Source of the DNA: an uncultured Clostridium sp.
Lineage (GTDB): Bacteria; Bacillota_I; Bacilli_A; RF39; UBA660
Reading direction: 5' to 3'
DNA: 59,332 nt
Assembly: GCA_946402315.1 (NCBI GenBank)
Contig: CAMIWC010000001.1
Coordinates: forward strand, 92,508 to 151,839
In this document: positions 52,906 through 59,332 of the stretch, in pieces
Numbering within the stretch: position 1 is the stretch's first letter
Layout of the letters: the number at the start of each line of letters is the position of its first letter
Position numbers and translations under genes: made by a program
The notes under the pieces: generated by a model
What the model was told of the DNA's origin: nothing
Database searches by the model: none
The model's input: the letters and a program-made list of their open reading frames with translations, nothing else

Positions 52906-54168
52906 ATGGAAGTATTAGAAATAGAAGGTGGAAAAAGACTTAATGGAACAATTAGAGTTAGCGGTGCAAAAAATAGTAGTGTTGCCTTAATACCAGCATC
53001 AATTCTTTCAGATGAAGGAGCAGTTACTTTATTAAATGTTCCAGAAATTAAAGATACGGATTCATTAACAGATATATTAAATTATATTGGTGCAGATGTT
53101 GATAGAAGTACTGAAAGTATGGTAATTGATTCAACTAATGTTACTAATAAAGATATACCAGAAGAGTTTGCTAAAAAGTTAAGAGCATCTTATTATTTTA
53201 TGGGTGCTATGCTTGGTAAATATAAACATGCTGAATTATATTTCCCAGGAGGATGTTCAATAGGTGAAAGACCTATAAATCTACACTTAAAAGGATTTGA
53301 AGCTTTAGGTGGAGTTATTACTAATGAAGGAAGTAAATACATTGTAGATGCTAAAGAGTTAAAAGGTGCAGAGATCTATCTAGATATTGCATCTGTAGGA
53401 GCTACTATTAATATTATGTTAGCTGCTGTTAAAGCTGAAGGAACTACTACAATAGAGAATGCTGCTAAAGAACCAGAAATAGTAGATGTAGCAATGTTAC
53501 TTAATAGTATGGGTGCTAATATTGAAGGTGCTGGTACTAGTATTATTAAGATTGAAGGAGTAAAACATTTACACGGATGTAGTCATGAAATAATTCCAGA
53601 TAGAATAGAAGCTGGTACTTATATGATTATTGGTGCTATTGCTGGAAATTATTTAAAGATTGATAATGTTATACCAAAACATTTAGAAGCATTAATATCT
53701 ACTTTAGAAGAAATGAATGTAGAACTAGATATTGGGGACGATTACGTAATCGTTAATAAACCTGATAAATATAAACCAGCAGTTATTAAGACATTACCAT
53801 ATCCAGGATTCCCTACTGACTTACAACAACCATATTCAGTACTTATGACTCAAGCTGATGGAGATTGTAAGATTACGGAGACTATTTGGGAAAATAGATT
53901 TATGCATGTACCTCATTTAAATAATATGGGTGCCAATATAGAAGTAGATGGAATGAAGTCTATTATTCATGGACCAACTCCATTACATGGTACTAAAGTA
54001 GAAGCGACAGATCTACGTGCTGGTGCAGCTATGGTAGCAGCTGGAATTATTGCTGATGGTAAGACTACTATTACTAATATTAATCACATCCTAAGAGGAT
54101 ATGAAAATATAGTAGAAAAGTTATCTGACGTTGGAGCAGTAATTAGAAAAGTTGAAGTAGAAGAATAG
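52906..54168 (+). CDS. murA: UDP-N-acetylglucosamine 1-carboxyvinyltransferase MurA
   Basis: A 420-residue enzyme that performs the first committed step of peptidoglycan synthesis. Lys22-Asn23 (GAKNSSVAL) and the fosfomycin-reactive Cys117 (PGGCSIGERPI) are both present, so it should be fosfomycin-sensitive at the active site. It has family segments GFPTDLQQPYSVLMTQADG and DLRAGAAMVAAGI. Presence means the cell makes a wall, unlike Mollicutes. The ribosome-binding site is TAGGAGGAATT. Confidence 0.97.
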   Translation: MEVLEIEGGKRLNGTIRVSGAKNSSVALIPASILSDEGAVTLLNVPEIKDTDSLTDILNYIGADVDRSTESMVIDSTNVTNKDIPEEFAKKLRASYYFMGAMLGKYKHAELYFPGGCSIGERPINLHLKGFEALGGVITNEGSKYIVDAKELKGAEIYLDIASVGATINIMLAAVKAEGTTTIENAAKEPEIVDVAMLLNSMGANIEGAGTSIIKIEGVKHLHGCSHEIIPDRIEAGTYMIIGAIAGNYLKIDNVIPKHLEALISTLEEMNVELDIGDDYVIVNKPDKYKPAVIKTLPYPGFPTDLQQPYSVLMTQADGDCKITETIWENRFMHVPHLNNMGANIEVDGMKSIIHGPTPLHGTKVEATDLRAGAAMVAAGIIADGKTTITNINHILRGYENIVEKLSDVGAVIRKVEVEE

Positions 54169-54171
54169 TAC

Positions 54172-54200
54172 TTGCAAATTAAATAAATATTTGTTATATT
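54172..54200 (+). promoter_or_regulatory. SigA promoter for rpmE
   Basis: A -35 TTGCAA (54172-54177), 17-bp spacer and -10 TATATT (54195-54200). A small ATGAC/GTCAT inverted repeat lies in the leader near 54223-54240. Confidence 0.6.
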
Positions 54201-54258
54201 ATAAAAGCAATTTGAATTTTCTATGACAAATTAAGTCATGGCGGGAAGGAGAACCAAT

Positions 54259-54471
54259 ATGAAAGCAGGAATTCATCCAGAATATAAAGATACAAAAGTA
54301 ACTTGTGCTTGTGGAGAAACTTTCACAGTAAAATCAACTAAAGATGAAATGCGTGTTGAGGTATGTTCTAAATGTCATCCATTCTATACAGGAAAACAAA
54401 GTAGAACTTCTCATGCAGGAAAGGTTGACAAGTTTAATAAAAAATACGGTTTTGATAAAACTAGTGAATAA
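54259..54471 (+). CDS. rpmE: Ribosomal protein bL31 (zinc-binding type)
   Basis: A 70-residue protein: [20 protein letters not shown], the second pair [20 protein letters not shown] and [11 protein letters not shown]. Four cysteines (CAC and CSKC) indicate the C+ zinc form. The ATG at 54259 after GGGAAGGAGAACCAAT was chosen over an ATG seven codons upstream that precedes the ribosome-binding site. Confidence 0.96.
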   Translation: MKAGIHPEYKDTKVTCACGETFTVKSTKDEMRVEVCSKCHPFYTGKQSRTSHAGKVDKFNKKYGFDKTSE

Positions 54472-54492
54472 GAGATGCAAATCTCTTTTTTA
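54470..54492 (+). terminator. Intrinsic terminator after rpmE
   Basis: AAGAGAT-GCAA-ATCTCTT (GNRA-type loop) followed by a T-run. Confidence 0.85.
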
Positions 54493-54497
54493 TTTTG

Positions 54498-54503
54498 TAT
54501 AAT
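54498..54503 (+). promoter_or_regulatory. Candidate -10 for rpiB
   Basis: TATAAT six bases after the rpmE terminator T-run and nine before GAGGTG; the -35 would lie in the hairpin, so the match is partial. Confidence 0.35.
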
Positions 54504-54520
54504 TAGTATGAGGTGATTAT

Positions 54521-54973
54521 ATGAAAATAGCAATTGCTAGTGATCATAGAGGGGTATCTTATAAAAAAGAAGTAATTGAATATTTAAAAAGTAAAAATCA
54601 TGAAGTAATAGATTGTAGTCCAGTAAATAATCCTACTGATGACTATCCAGATTTTGCTTTTAAAGTATGCAATTTAGTAGTATCTAAAGAAGCAGATATT
54701 GGAATTCTTGTGTGTCGTACTGGAATAGGTATGTCTATCGCTGCTAATAAAGTTAAAGGTATTAGATGTGCTAAAGTAGATAGTGTAGAAGATGCTATTT
54801 TAAGTAGAAATGATAATGGTGCTAATGTAATGTCATTTAACTATACAAAAGATATGAATGAGATTAAAGAAATGATAGATGCATTTATAGGTGCAGAAGT
54901 ATTAAATGATGAAAGACATCGTAGAAGAGTAGGAAAAATAACTGAATATGAGGAGACTACTAAAATAGTGTAG
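54521..54973 (+). CDS. rpiB: Ribose-5-phosphate isomerase B family protein
   Basis: A 150-residue protein. It starts KIAIASDHRGVSYKKEVIEY with the catalytic-site segment VCRTGIGMSIAANKVKGIRC and the C-terminal RHRRRVGKI. It interconverts ribose-5-phosphate and ribulose-5-phosphate in the pentose phosphate pathway. The usual CGTG is CRTG here, i.e. Arg replaces the first Gly after the active-site Cys; sugar-phosphate isomerases of related type (LacAB) are an alternative. Confidence 0.88.
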   Translation: MKIAIASDHRGVSYKKEVIEYLKSKNHEVIDCSPVNNPTDDYPDFAFKVCNLVVSKEADIGILVCRTGIGMSIAANKVKGIRCAKVDSVEDAILSRNDNGANVMSFNYTKDMNEIKEMIDAFIGAEVLNDERHRRRVGKITEYEETTKIV

Positions 54974-54982
54974 TCTTCTTTT
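54951..54982 (+). terminator. Intrinsic terminator overlapping the end of rpiB
   Basis: AGGAGACTAC/GTAGTCTTCT with a 9-base loop (54951-54979) and T-rich tail; the left arm is inside the coding sequence. Confidence 0.7.
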
Positions 54983-55001
54983 ACTTATTAAAAATATATT
55001 A

Positions 55002-55007
55002 TATAAT
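55002..55007 (+). promoter_or_regulatory. Candidate -10 for the tagO-like gene
   Basis: TATAAT, about eight bases before TTGAGGTG; no convincing -35. Confidence 0.35.
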
Positions 55008-55024
55008 TGTATTGAGGTGATATC

Positions 55025-56119
55025 ATGTCAGTAGAATATTTATTACGAGTATTATTAATTATATTGACTACATTTTCTGTATCTGCAATAATGATGCCTT
55101 TTATTATAAAAATTGCTTATCATATTGGAGCTTTAGATAAACCAAGAAAAGAACAAGAACATAGACACATACATAAAAAGACTACTCCTAAATTTGGTGG
55201 TATGGGTATATATATTGCTTTCTTAATTGGATATATGTTATTTGGAGTACATAGTGTCCAAATGAATGCTATTCTAATAGGTAGTTTCTTTATAATATTT
55301 ACTGGTATGATTGATGATATTAATTCATTAAAAGCAAAAGAACAATTGCTAGGACAATTTGCTGCTGCATTGGTAGTAATACTTTATGGAGGAATACTAT
55401 TAAATAAAATTAATTTCTTTGGTATATCTTGGAACTTTGGATTATTTGCTTATCCTATTACTTTAATCTTTATTCTAGGATGTATTAATATTATTAGATT
55501 AATTGATGGATTAGATGGATTAAGTGGGGGTATTACTGGAATATTCTACTTAACTATTGGAATTATTGCTTTTATTCAAGGTAGATATGGCACTTTAGAA
55601 ATAACCCTTGCTTATATTATGCTTGGGGCTACATTAGGATTCTTATTATATAACTTTAATCCTGCTAAAACGTTTGCTGGAGAAACAGGAGCTACTTTCA
55701 TGGGATACATGATTGCGGTTATTTCACTTCTTGGATTTAAAGGTGCTATGCTTACTTCAATAATTGTACCTTTAATAACATTAGCAATTCCAATTCTAGA
55801 TACTTTATTTGCTATTATAAGAAGACTTATTAAGCATAAAAAGATCTATGAGGGTGATAAAGATCATATGCATCATCAATTATTAAAGATGAATTTCTCT
55901 CAAAGAAAGACAGTACTTGTAGTATATGGAATAGATTTGTTGTTCTCAGCTGCTTCTATTATTTACAATACTAGAGGTCAAAAAACAGGAATAATTATTT
56001 ATTTAATATTAATGGTATTAGTAATTTGGTTTGTTTTACATACTAGTATTATTAGCCCTACAATTGCTGAAAAAACAAGAAAATTTGAAAATAAGATTTT
56101 ACATAGAAAAACTACCTAA
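55025..56119 (+). CDS. Undecaprenyl-phosphate sugar-phosphate transferase (TagO/WecA family)
   Basis: A 364-residue polytopic membrane enzyme with about ten to eleven membrane helices. Catalytic motifs: PKFGGMGIYIAFLIGYML, the acidic pair in GMIDDINSLKAKEQLLGQ, INIIRLIDGLDGLSGGITG, and the late loop motif HMHHQLLKM typical of TagO/WecA rather than MraY. It transfers GlcNAc-1-P (or a related sugar) to undecaprenyl phosphate, starting teichoic-acid or other wall polymers. Monocistronic: a candidate -10 lies before and a strong terminator after. Confidence 0.92.
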   Translation: MSVEYLLRVLLIILTTFSVSAIMMPFIIKIAYHIGALDKPRKEQEHRHIHKKTTPKFGGMGIYIAFLIGYMLFGVHSVQMNAILIGSFFIIFTGMIDDINSLKAKEQLLGQFAAALVVILYGGILLNKINFFGISWNFGLFAYPITLIFILGCINIIRLIDGLDGLSGGITGIFYLTIGIIAFIQGRYGTLEITLAYIMLGATLGFLLYNFNPAKTFAGETGATFMGYMIAVISLLGFKGAMLTSIIVPLITLAIPILDTLFAIIRRLIKHKKIYEGDKDHMHHQLLKMNFSQRKTVLVVYGIDLLFSAASIIYNTRGQKTGIIIYLILMVLVIWFVLHTSIISPTIAEKTRKFENKILHRKTT

Positions 56120-56132
56120 GGTAGTTTTTTTT
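56108..56132 (+). terminator. Intrinsic terminator after the tagO-like gene
   Basis: AAAACTACC-TAA-GGTAGTTTT (56108-56128) with a T-run. Confidence 0.88.
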
Positions 56133-56141
56133 ATATTGGTG

Positions 56142-56150
56142 TGCTATTAT
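56142..56150 (+). promoter_or_regulatory. Extended -10 promoter for hpf
   Basis: TGC-TATTAT, about eight bases before the AGGAGGAG ribosome-binding site. Confidence 0.45.
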
Positions 56151-56175
56151 ATAAGTAGGAGGAGATGATTTAAAA

Positions 56176-56727
56176 ATGAAGATTTCTATAAGAGGAGAAA
56201 AGGTAGAAATTACTGATTCAATGAAGAATTATGTAGCCGAGAAATTTGAAAAAATAGACAAATATTTAGAAAGTCCAGATCAAGTTGAGGCTAATATTCT
56301 TGTAAAAGTATTTAAAGATAGACAAAAAGTAGAAGTAACTATTCCTTTAAAGAACTTTATTTTAAGAGCAGAGGAAGCTCAAACCGATGCTTATGCAGCT
56401 ATTGATGTATTAGTTGATAATATTGAAAGACAAATTAGAAAGAATAAAACAAAGATACAATCACAAGCAATAAAGAAATATAAAAATGAACGTAATTTTG
56501 CTATGAATGTAATTGATGAAATAGATGAAGATGAAGAGGAAGAACAAAAATTTAATATAGTAAAAAGAAAACAAATAGAAGCAAAACCTATGAGTGAAGA
56601 AGAAGCAATTCTTCAAATGGAATTATTAGGACATGATTTCTATTTATTCAAAAATCAAGATACTATGAAACCAACCCTTGTATATAAAAGAAAAGATAAC
56701 CAATACGGTATCATTGAGACTTTATAA
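56176..56727 (+). CDS. hpf: Long-form ribosome hibernation-promoting factor
   Basis: A 183-residue protein. The N-terminal S30AE domain starts MKISIRGEKVEITDSMKNYV with YVAEKFEKIDKYLESP and VDNIERQIRKNKTKI. A charged linker with acidic run leads to the C-terminal dimerisation domain (IVKRKQIEAKPMSEEEAILQ; FLFKNQ-type segment FYLFKNQDTMKPTLVYKRKD). Long HPF makes 100S ribosome dimers in stationary phase. It lies directly before secA, as in Bacillus. Confidence 0.97.
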   Translation: MKISIRGEKVEITDSMKNYVAEKFEKIDKYLESPDQVEANILVKVFKDRQKVEVTIPLKNFILRAEEAQTDAYAAIDVLVDNIERQIRKNKTKIQSQAIKKYKNERNFAMNVIDEIDEDEEEEQKFNIVKRKQIEAKPMSEEEAILQMELLGHDFYLFKNQDTMKPTLVYKRKDNQYGIIETL

Positions 56728-56737
56728 TTTATATATA

Positions 56738-56767
56738 TGACCTTAGTATCATTACTAAGGTTTTTTT
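56738..56767 (+). terminator. Intrinsic terminator after hpf
   Basis: ACCTTAGTA-TCAT-TACTAAGGT followed by a run of T. Confidence 0.88.
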
Positions 56768-56790
56768 ATGTATAAAACCGTAAAAAATGC

Positions 56791-56819
56791 TTTAAATATA
56801 AAGGTTTATTTGATAAAAT
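56791..56819 (+). promoter_or_regulatory. Promoter for secA
   Basis: A TTTAAA (56791-56796), 17-bp spacer and -10 TAAAAT (56814-56819) preceded by TG (extended -10). Confidence 0.5.
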
Positions 56820-56841
56820 ATTAAGTGCAGGAGATGATTTA

Positions 56842-59332
56842 ATGAGCGTATTTAGAAAATTATTCGATCATGATTACAAAGAATTAAAGAAATTCTCTGT
56901 TCTAGCAGATAAAATTGATGCATTAGATAAAGAATATTCTAAGCTATCAGATAAGAAGTTAGCAGCAAAAACAGAAGAGTTTAGAGAAAGATTAAAAAAT
57001 GGGGAAACATTAGATGATATATTAGTAGAAGCATATGCTACTGCAAGAGAAGCAGCGTATCGTGTAATTGGTGAAAAACCATATTATGTACAATTATTAG
57101 GAGCTATAGCAATCCATAAAGGTAATATTGCTGAGATGAAAACTGGTGAAGGTAAAACTTTAACAGCAGTTCTTCCTGCTTACTTAAATGCATTAAGTGG
57201 AGAAGGAGTACATATTATAACAGTTAATGAATACCTAGCACAACGTGATGCTGAATGGATGGGAAATATTCATAGATTATTAGGATTAACTGTTGGAGTT
57301 AACTTAAGAGATTTAACTCCAAAACAAAAACAAGAAGTATATAACTCTGATATTATGTATACTACTAATAGTGAATTAGGATTTGACTACTTAAGAGATA
57401 ACATGGTAGTTAAAAAAGAAGATCGTGTACAAAGACCATTAAACTTTGCTATTGTCGATGAGGTAGACTCAGTATTAATCGATGAAGCAAGAACTCCATT
57501 AATTATTTCAGGAGGAGAACTAAAGAGTGTATCAGTATATCAAGATGCTGATAAGTTTGCTAAAAGTTTAACTAATGAAGATGATTATACAGTAGATGAA
57601 AAAACAAGAACTGTAGTACTTACTGAAGCAGGAGTTAAAAAAGCAGAAAAATTCTTTAAAGTATCAAACCTTTATGAATCAGATCAAACAAACTTAGTAC
57701 ATAGTATTAACCAAGCTTTAAAAGCTAACTATGGAATGAAATTAGATGTAGATTACGTTGCTCAAAATGATGAAATCATTATTGTAGATAAATTTACTGG
57801 ACGTCTAATGAAAGGACGTGCTTACAGTGATGGACTTCATCAAGCAATTGAAGCTAAAGAGGGAGTTACAGTTAAACAAGAAACTAAGACTCTAGCAACT
57901 ATTACATTACAAAACTTATTTAGAATGTATAAAAAACTATCAGGAATGACTGGTACTGCTAAAACAGAGGAAGAAGAATTCAGAAATATTTATAATATGT
58001 ACGTTATTCAAATTCCTACTAATATGCCAGTAATTCGTGATGATGAACCAGATTTAGTATATGCTACTAAACAAGGAAAATTTACTGCTTTAATAGACGA
58101 AATTGAAAGAAGACATAAATTAGGACAACCAGTACTAGTTGGTACTATTGCAATTGAAACAAATGAACTTATTAGTTCACTTCTTAAGAGAAAGAAAATT
58201 CCTCATGAAGTATTAAACGCTAAGAACCATGCTCGTGAAGCTGAAATAATTGCTAAAGCCGGTGAAAAAGGTGCAGTAACAATCGCTACAAATATGGCTG
58301 GTCGTGGTACTGACATTAAGTTAACTGATGAAACTAGAAAATTAGGTGGACTTTGTGTATTTGGTACAGAACGACATGAATCTCGTCGTATCGATAACCA
58401 ACTTCGTGGACGTTCAGGACGTCAAGGAGATCCAGGATATACTCAATTCTATGTATCTATGGAAGATGACTTAATGGTTAGATTTGGTACTGATAGAATT
58501 AAGAGACTTCTTCAATCATTAGGATTTGATGGTACTCAAGCTATAAAGAGTAGAACATTTACTAAATCAATTGAATCAGCTCAAGCAAGAGTTGAGGGTA
58601 ATAACTTTGATATTCGTAAACAATTACTTCAATATGATGATGTAAATAATAATCAAAGAAAGATAATGTATGAAAGAAGAAATGAAATTCTAGATAATGA
58701 ATCTATTCATGAAACAGTATTAAAAACTATTAAAGATCATATTACCGATGTAGTTAAATCACATATTTATCCTGAAGGAAAACTTACTAAAGAAGATTTA
58801 GAAGAAATAGTAGAATATGTTAATACATTAGTAAGAAAAGATTTCACAGTAAAAGATTTTGAAAAGAAATCTGAAGATGATATTATTGATCTAATCTATA
58901 ATGAAATTATTACTGAATACAATGATAAGATTGGAGTTGTACCTCTAGCAATCGCAGAAGAATTCGAAAAAGTAATAACTTTAAATATTATAGATAAATA
59001 TTGGACTGAACAAATTAATACAATGTCTCATTTAAGAGAAGGTATTAGTTTAAGAAGTTATGGACAAGAAAATCCGTTAAGAGCATATACTGTTGAAGGA
59101 TTTGAATTATTTGATAGAATGTTCCAAAACATTGATAAAGATGTAACTAATTTCTTAGTAAAAGCACAAATTACTCAAAACCTAGAAAGAAAAGAAATTG
59201 GTAAGAGTAAGTTCTCTAACAAAGGTGATGAAGAACTAAAAAAACAAGAACCTGTTAGAAGTAAAAAAATAGGTCGTAATGATCCATGTCCATGTGGCTC
59301 AGGGAAAAAATACAAACAATGCTGTGGTAAGT
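56842..59332 (+). CDS. secA: Preprotein translocase ATPase SecA (partial, 3' end outside window)
   Basis: At least 830 codons; the reading frame is open to the right edge. Walker A MKTGEGKT is at 99-106, DEVDSVLIDEARTPLIISGG (Walker B region), TNMAGRGTDIKL and RSGRQGDPGYTQFY are standard SecA motifs. The last residues are the C-terminal zinc knuckle (DPCPCGSGKKYKQCCGK), so only a few residues should be missing. SecA drives export through SecYEG. The ATG follows AGGAGATGATTTA. Confidence 0.97.
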   Translation, partial: MSVFRKLFDHDYKELKKFSVLADKIDALDKEYSKLSDKKLAAKTEEFRERLKNGETLDDILVEAYATAREAAYRVIGEKPYYVQLLGAIAIHKGNIAEMKTGEGKTLTAVLPAYLNALSGEGVHIITVNEYLAQRDAEWMGNIHRLLGLTVGVNLRDLTPKQKQEVYNSDIMYTTNSELGFDYLRDNMVVKKEDRVQRPLNFAIVDEVDSVLIDEARTPLIISGGELKSVSVYQDADKFAKSLTNEDDYTVDEKTRTVVLTEAGVKKAEKFFKVSNLYESDQTNLVHSINQALKANYGMKLDVDYVAQNDEIIIVDKFTGRLMKGRAYSDGLHQAIEAKEGVTVKQETKTLATITLQNLFRMYKKLSGMTGTAKTEEEEFRNIYNMYVIQIPTNMPVIRDDEPDLVYATKQGKFTALIDEIERRHKLGQPVLVGTIAIETNELISSLLKRKKIPHEVLNAKNHAREAEIIAKAGEKGAVTIATNMAGRGTDIKLTDETRKLGGLCVFGTERHESRRIDNQLRGRSGRQGDPGYTQFYVSMEDDLMVRFGTDRIKRLLQSLGFDGTQAIKSRTFTKSIESAQARVEGNNFDIRKQLLQYDDVNNNQRKIMYERRNEILDNESIHETVLKTIKDHITDVVKSHIYPEGKLTKEDLEEIVEYVNTLVRKDFTVKDFEKKSEDDIIDLIYNEIITEYNDKIGVVPLAIAEEFEKVITLNIIDKYWTEQINTMSHLREGISLRSYGQENPLRAYTVEGFELFDRMFQNIDKDVTNFLVKAQITQNLERKEIGKSKFSNKGDEELKKQEPVRSKKIGRNDPCPCGSGKKYKQCCGK

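Noticed and set aside
1-59332. Mycoplasma-type genetic code (UGA = Trp)
   Set aside because: Several genes end at TGA in agreement with family length, and Trp is encoded by TGG throughout.
1-59332. CRISPR arrays, prophage, insertion sequences, tRNA or rRNA genes
   Set aside because: No spaced direct repeats, transposase or phage genes, or cloverleaf/rRNA sequence was seen; the T-box is the only tRNA-related element.

Overview
The window is a chromosomal replication-origin region from a very AT-rich low-GC Gram-positive bacterium. Gene order matches Bacillus subtilis around oriC almost step for step: parB-parA-noc-rsmG-mnmG-mnmE-jag-yidC-rnpA-rpmH leftwards, and dnaA-dnaN-recF-gyrB-gyrA-SRP RNA-tadA-dnaX-ebfC-recR-holB-ricT-trmN6-rsmI-pth-mfd-metG-tatD-rsmA-spoVG rightwards. 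UGA is a stop codon (for example the ends of the DUF951, amidase and dnaA-side genes), so this is not the Mycoplasma code. Small intergenic gaps, cell-wall genes (murA, tagO-like, M23 peptidase) and missing accessory genes fit an uncultured, reduced-genome member of the Bacilli (RF39/Erysipelotrichia-like). That placement is inference. I see no phage, insertion sequence, CRISPR array, tRNA or rRNA.

Layout. 1-13195, almost all on the minus strand: ychF (cut by the window edge), a small membrane-anchored protein, an AbgT-type transporter, DUF951, MscS channel, parB, parA, then a greatly enlarged noc with a perfect 288-bp tandem duplication, rsmG, mnmG, mnmE, jag, yidC, rnpA and rpmH. 13196-13498 is the main oriC DnaA-box cluster. 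13499-22466: dnaA, AT-rich spacer (probable unwinding element), dnaN, a ComK homologue, a 9-codon leader ORF overlapping recF, gyrB, gyrA. 22467-33106: SRP RNA, tadA, a 444-bp gene-free segment with three perfect parS and two perfect Noc-binding sites, then the dnaX-to-mfd series. 33107-45430: unknown gene, T-box and metG, tatD, 3D-domain protein, rsmA, spoVG, a DHH/DHHA1 protein, rplI, dnaB, M23 peptidase, walJ, rlmH and a secreted amidase. 45435-59332: ung, LemA-like, DUF3592, pta, DUF1934-argS, rpoE, prfA-prmC, murA, rpmE, rpiB, tagO-like, hpf and secA (cut by the window edge).

How it works together. The centre of interest is chromosome organisation: ParA, ParB and a Noc paralogue are encoded about 16-20 kb to the left of a 336-bp patch where ParB sites (parS, TGTTTCACGTGAAACA) and Noc sites (ATTTCCCGGGAAAT) alternate around a perfect DnaA box. 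The two DNA-binding domains carry the residues expected to separate these specificities. Noc itself is odd: it lacks the usual N-terminal membrane helix and has about 325 residues of low-complexity sequence, including two identical 96-residue units, between its DNA-binding domain and its C-terminal domain. The second highlight is a ComK-family gene in the slot between dnaN and recF normally held by yaaA. Start codons were corrected wherever a ribosome-binding site and family alignment favoured an internal ATG.
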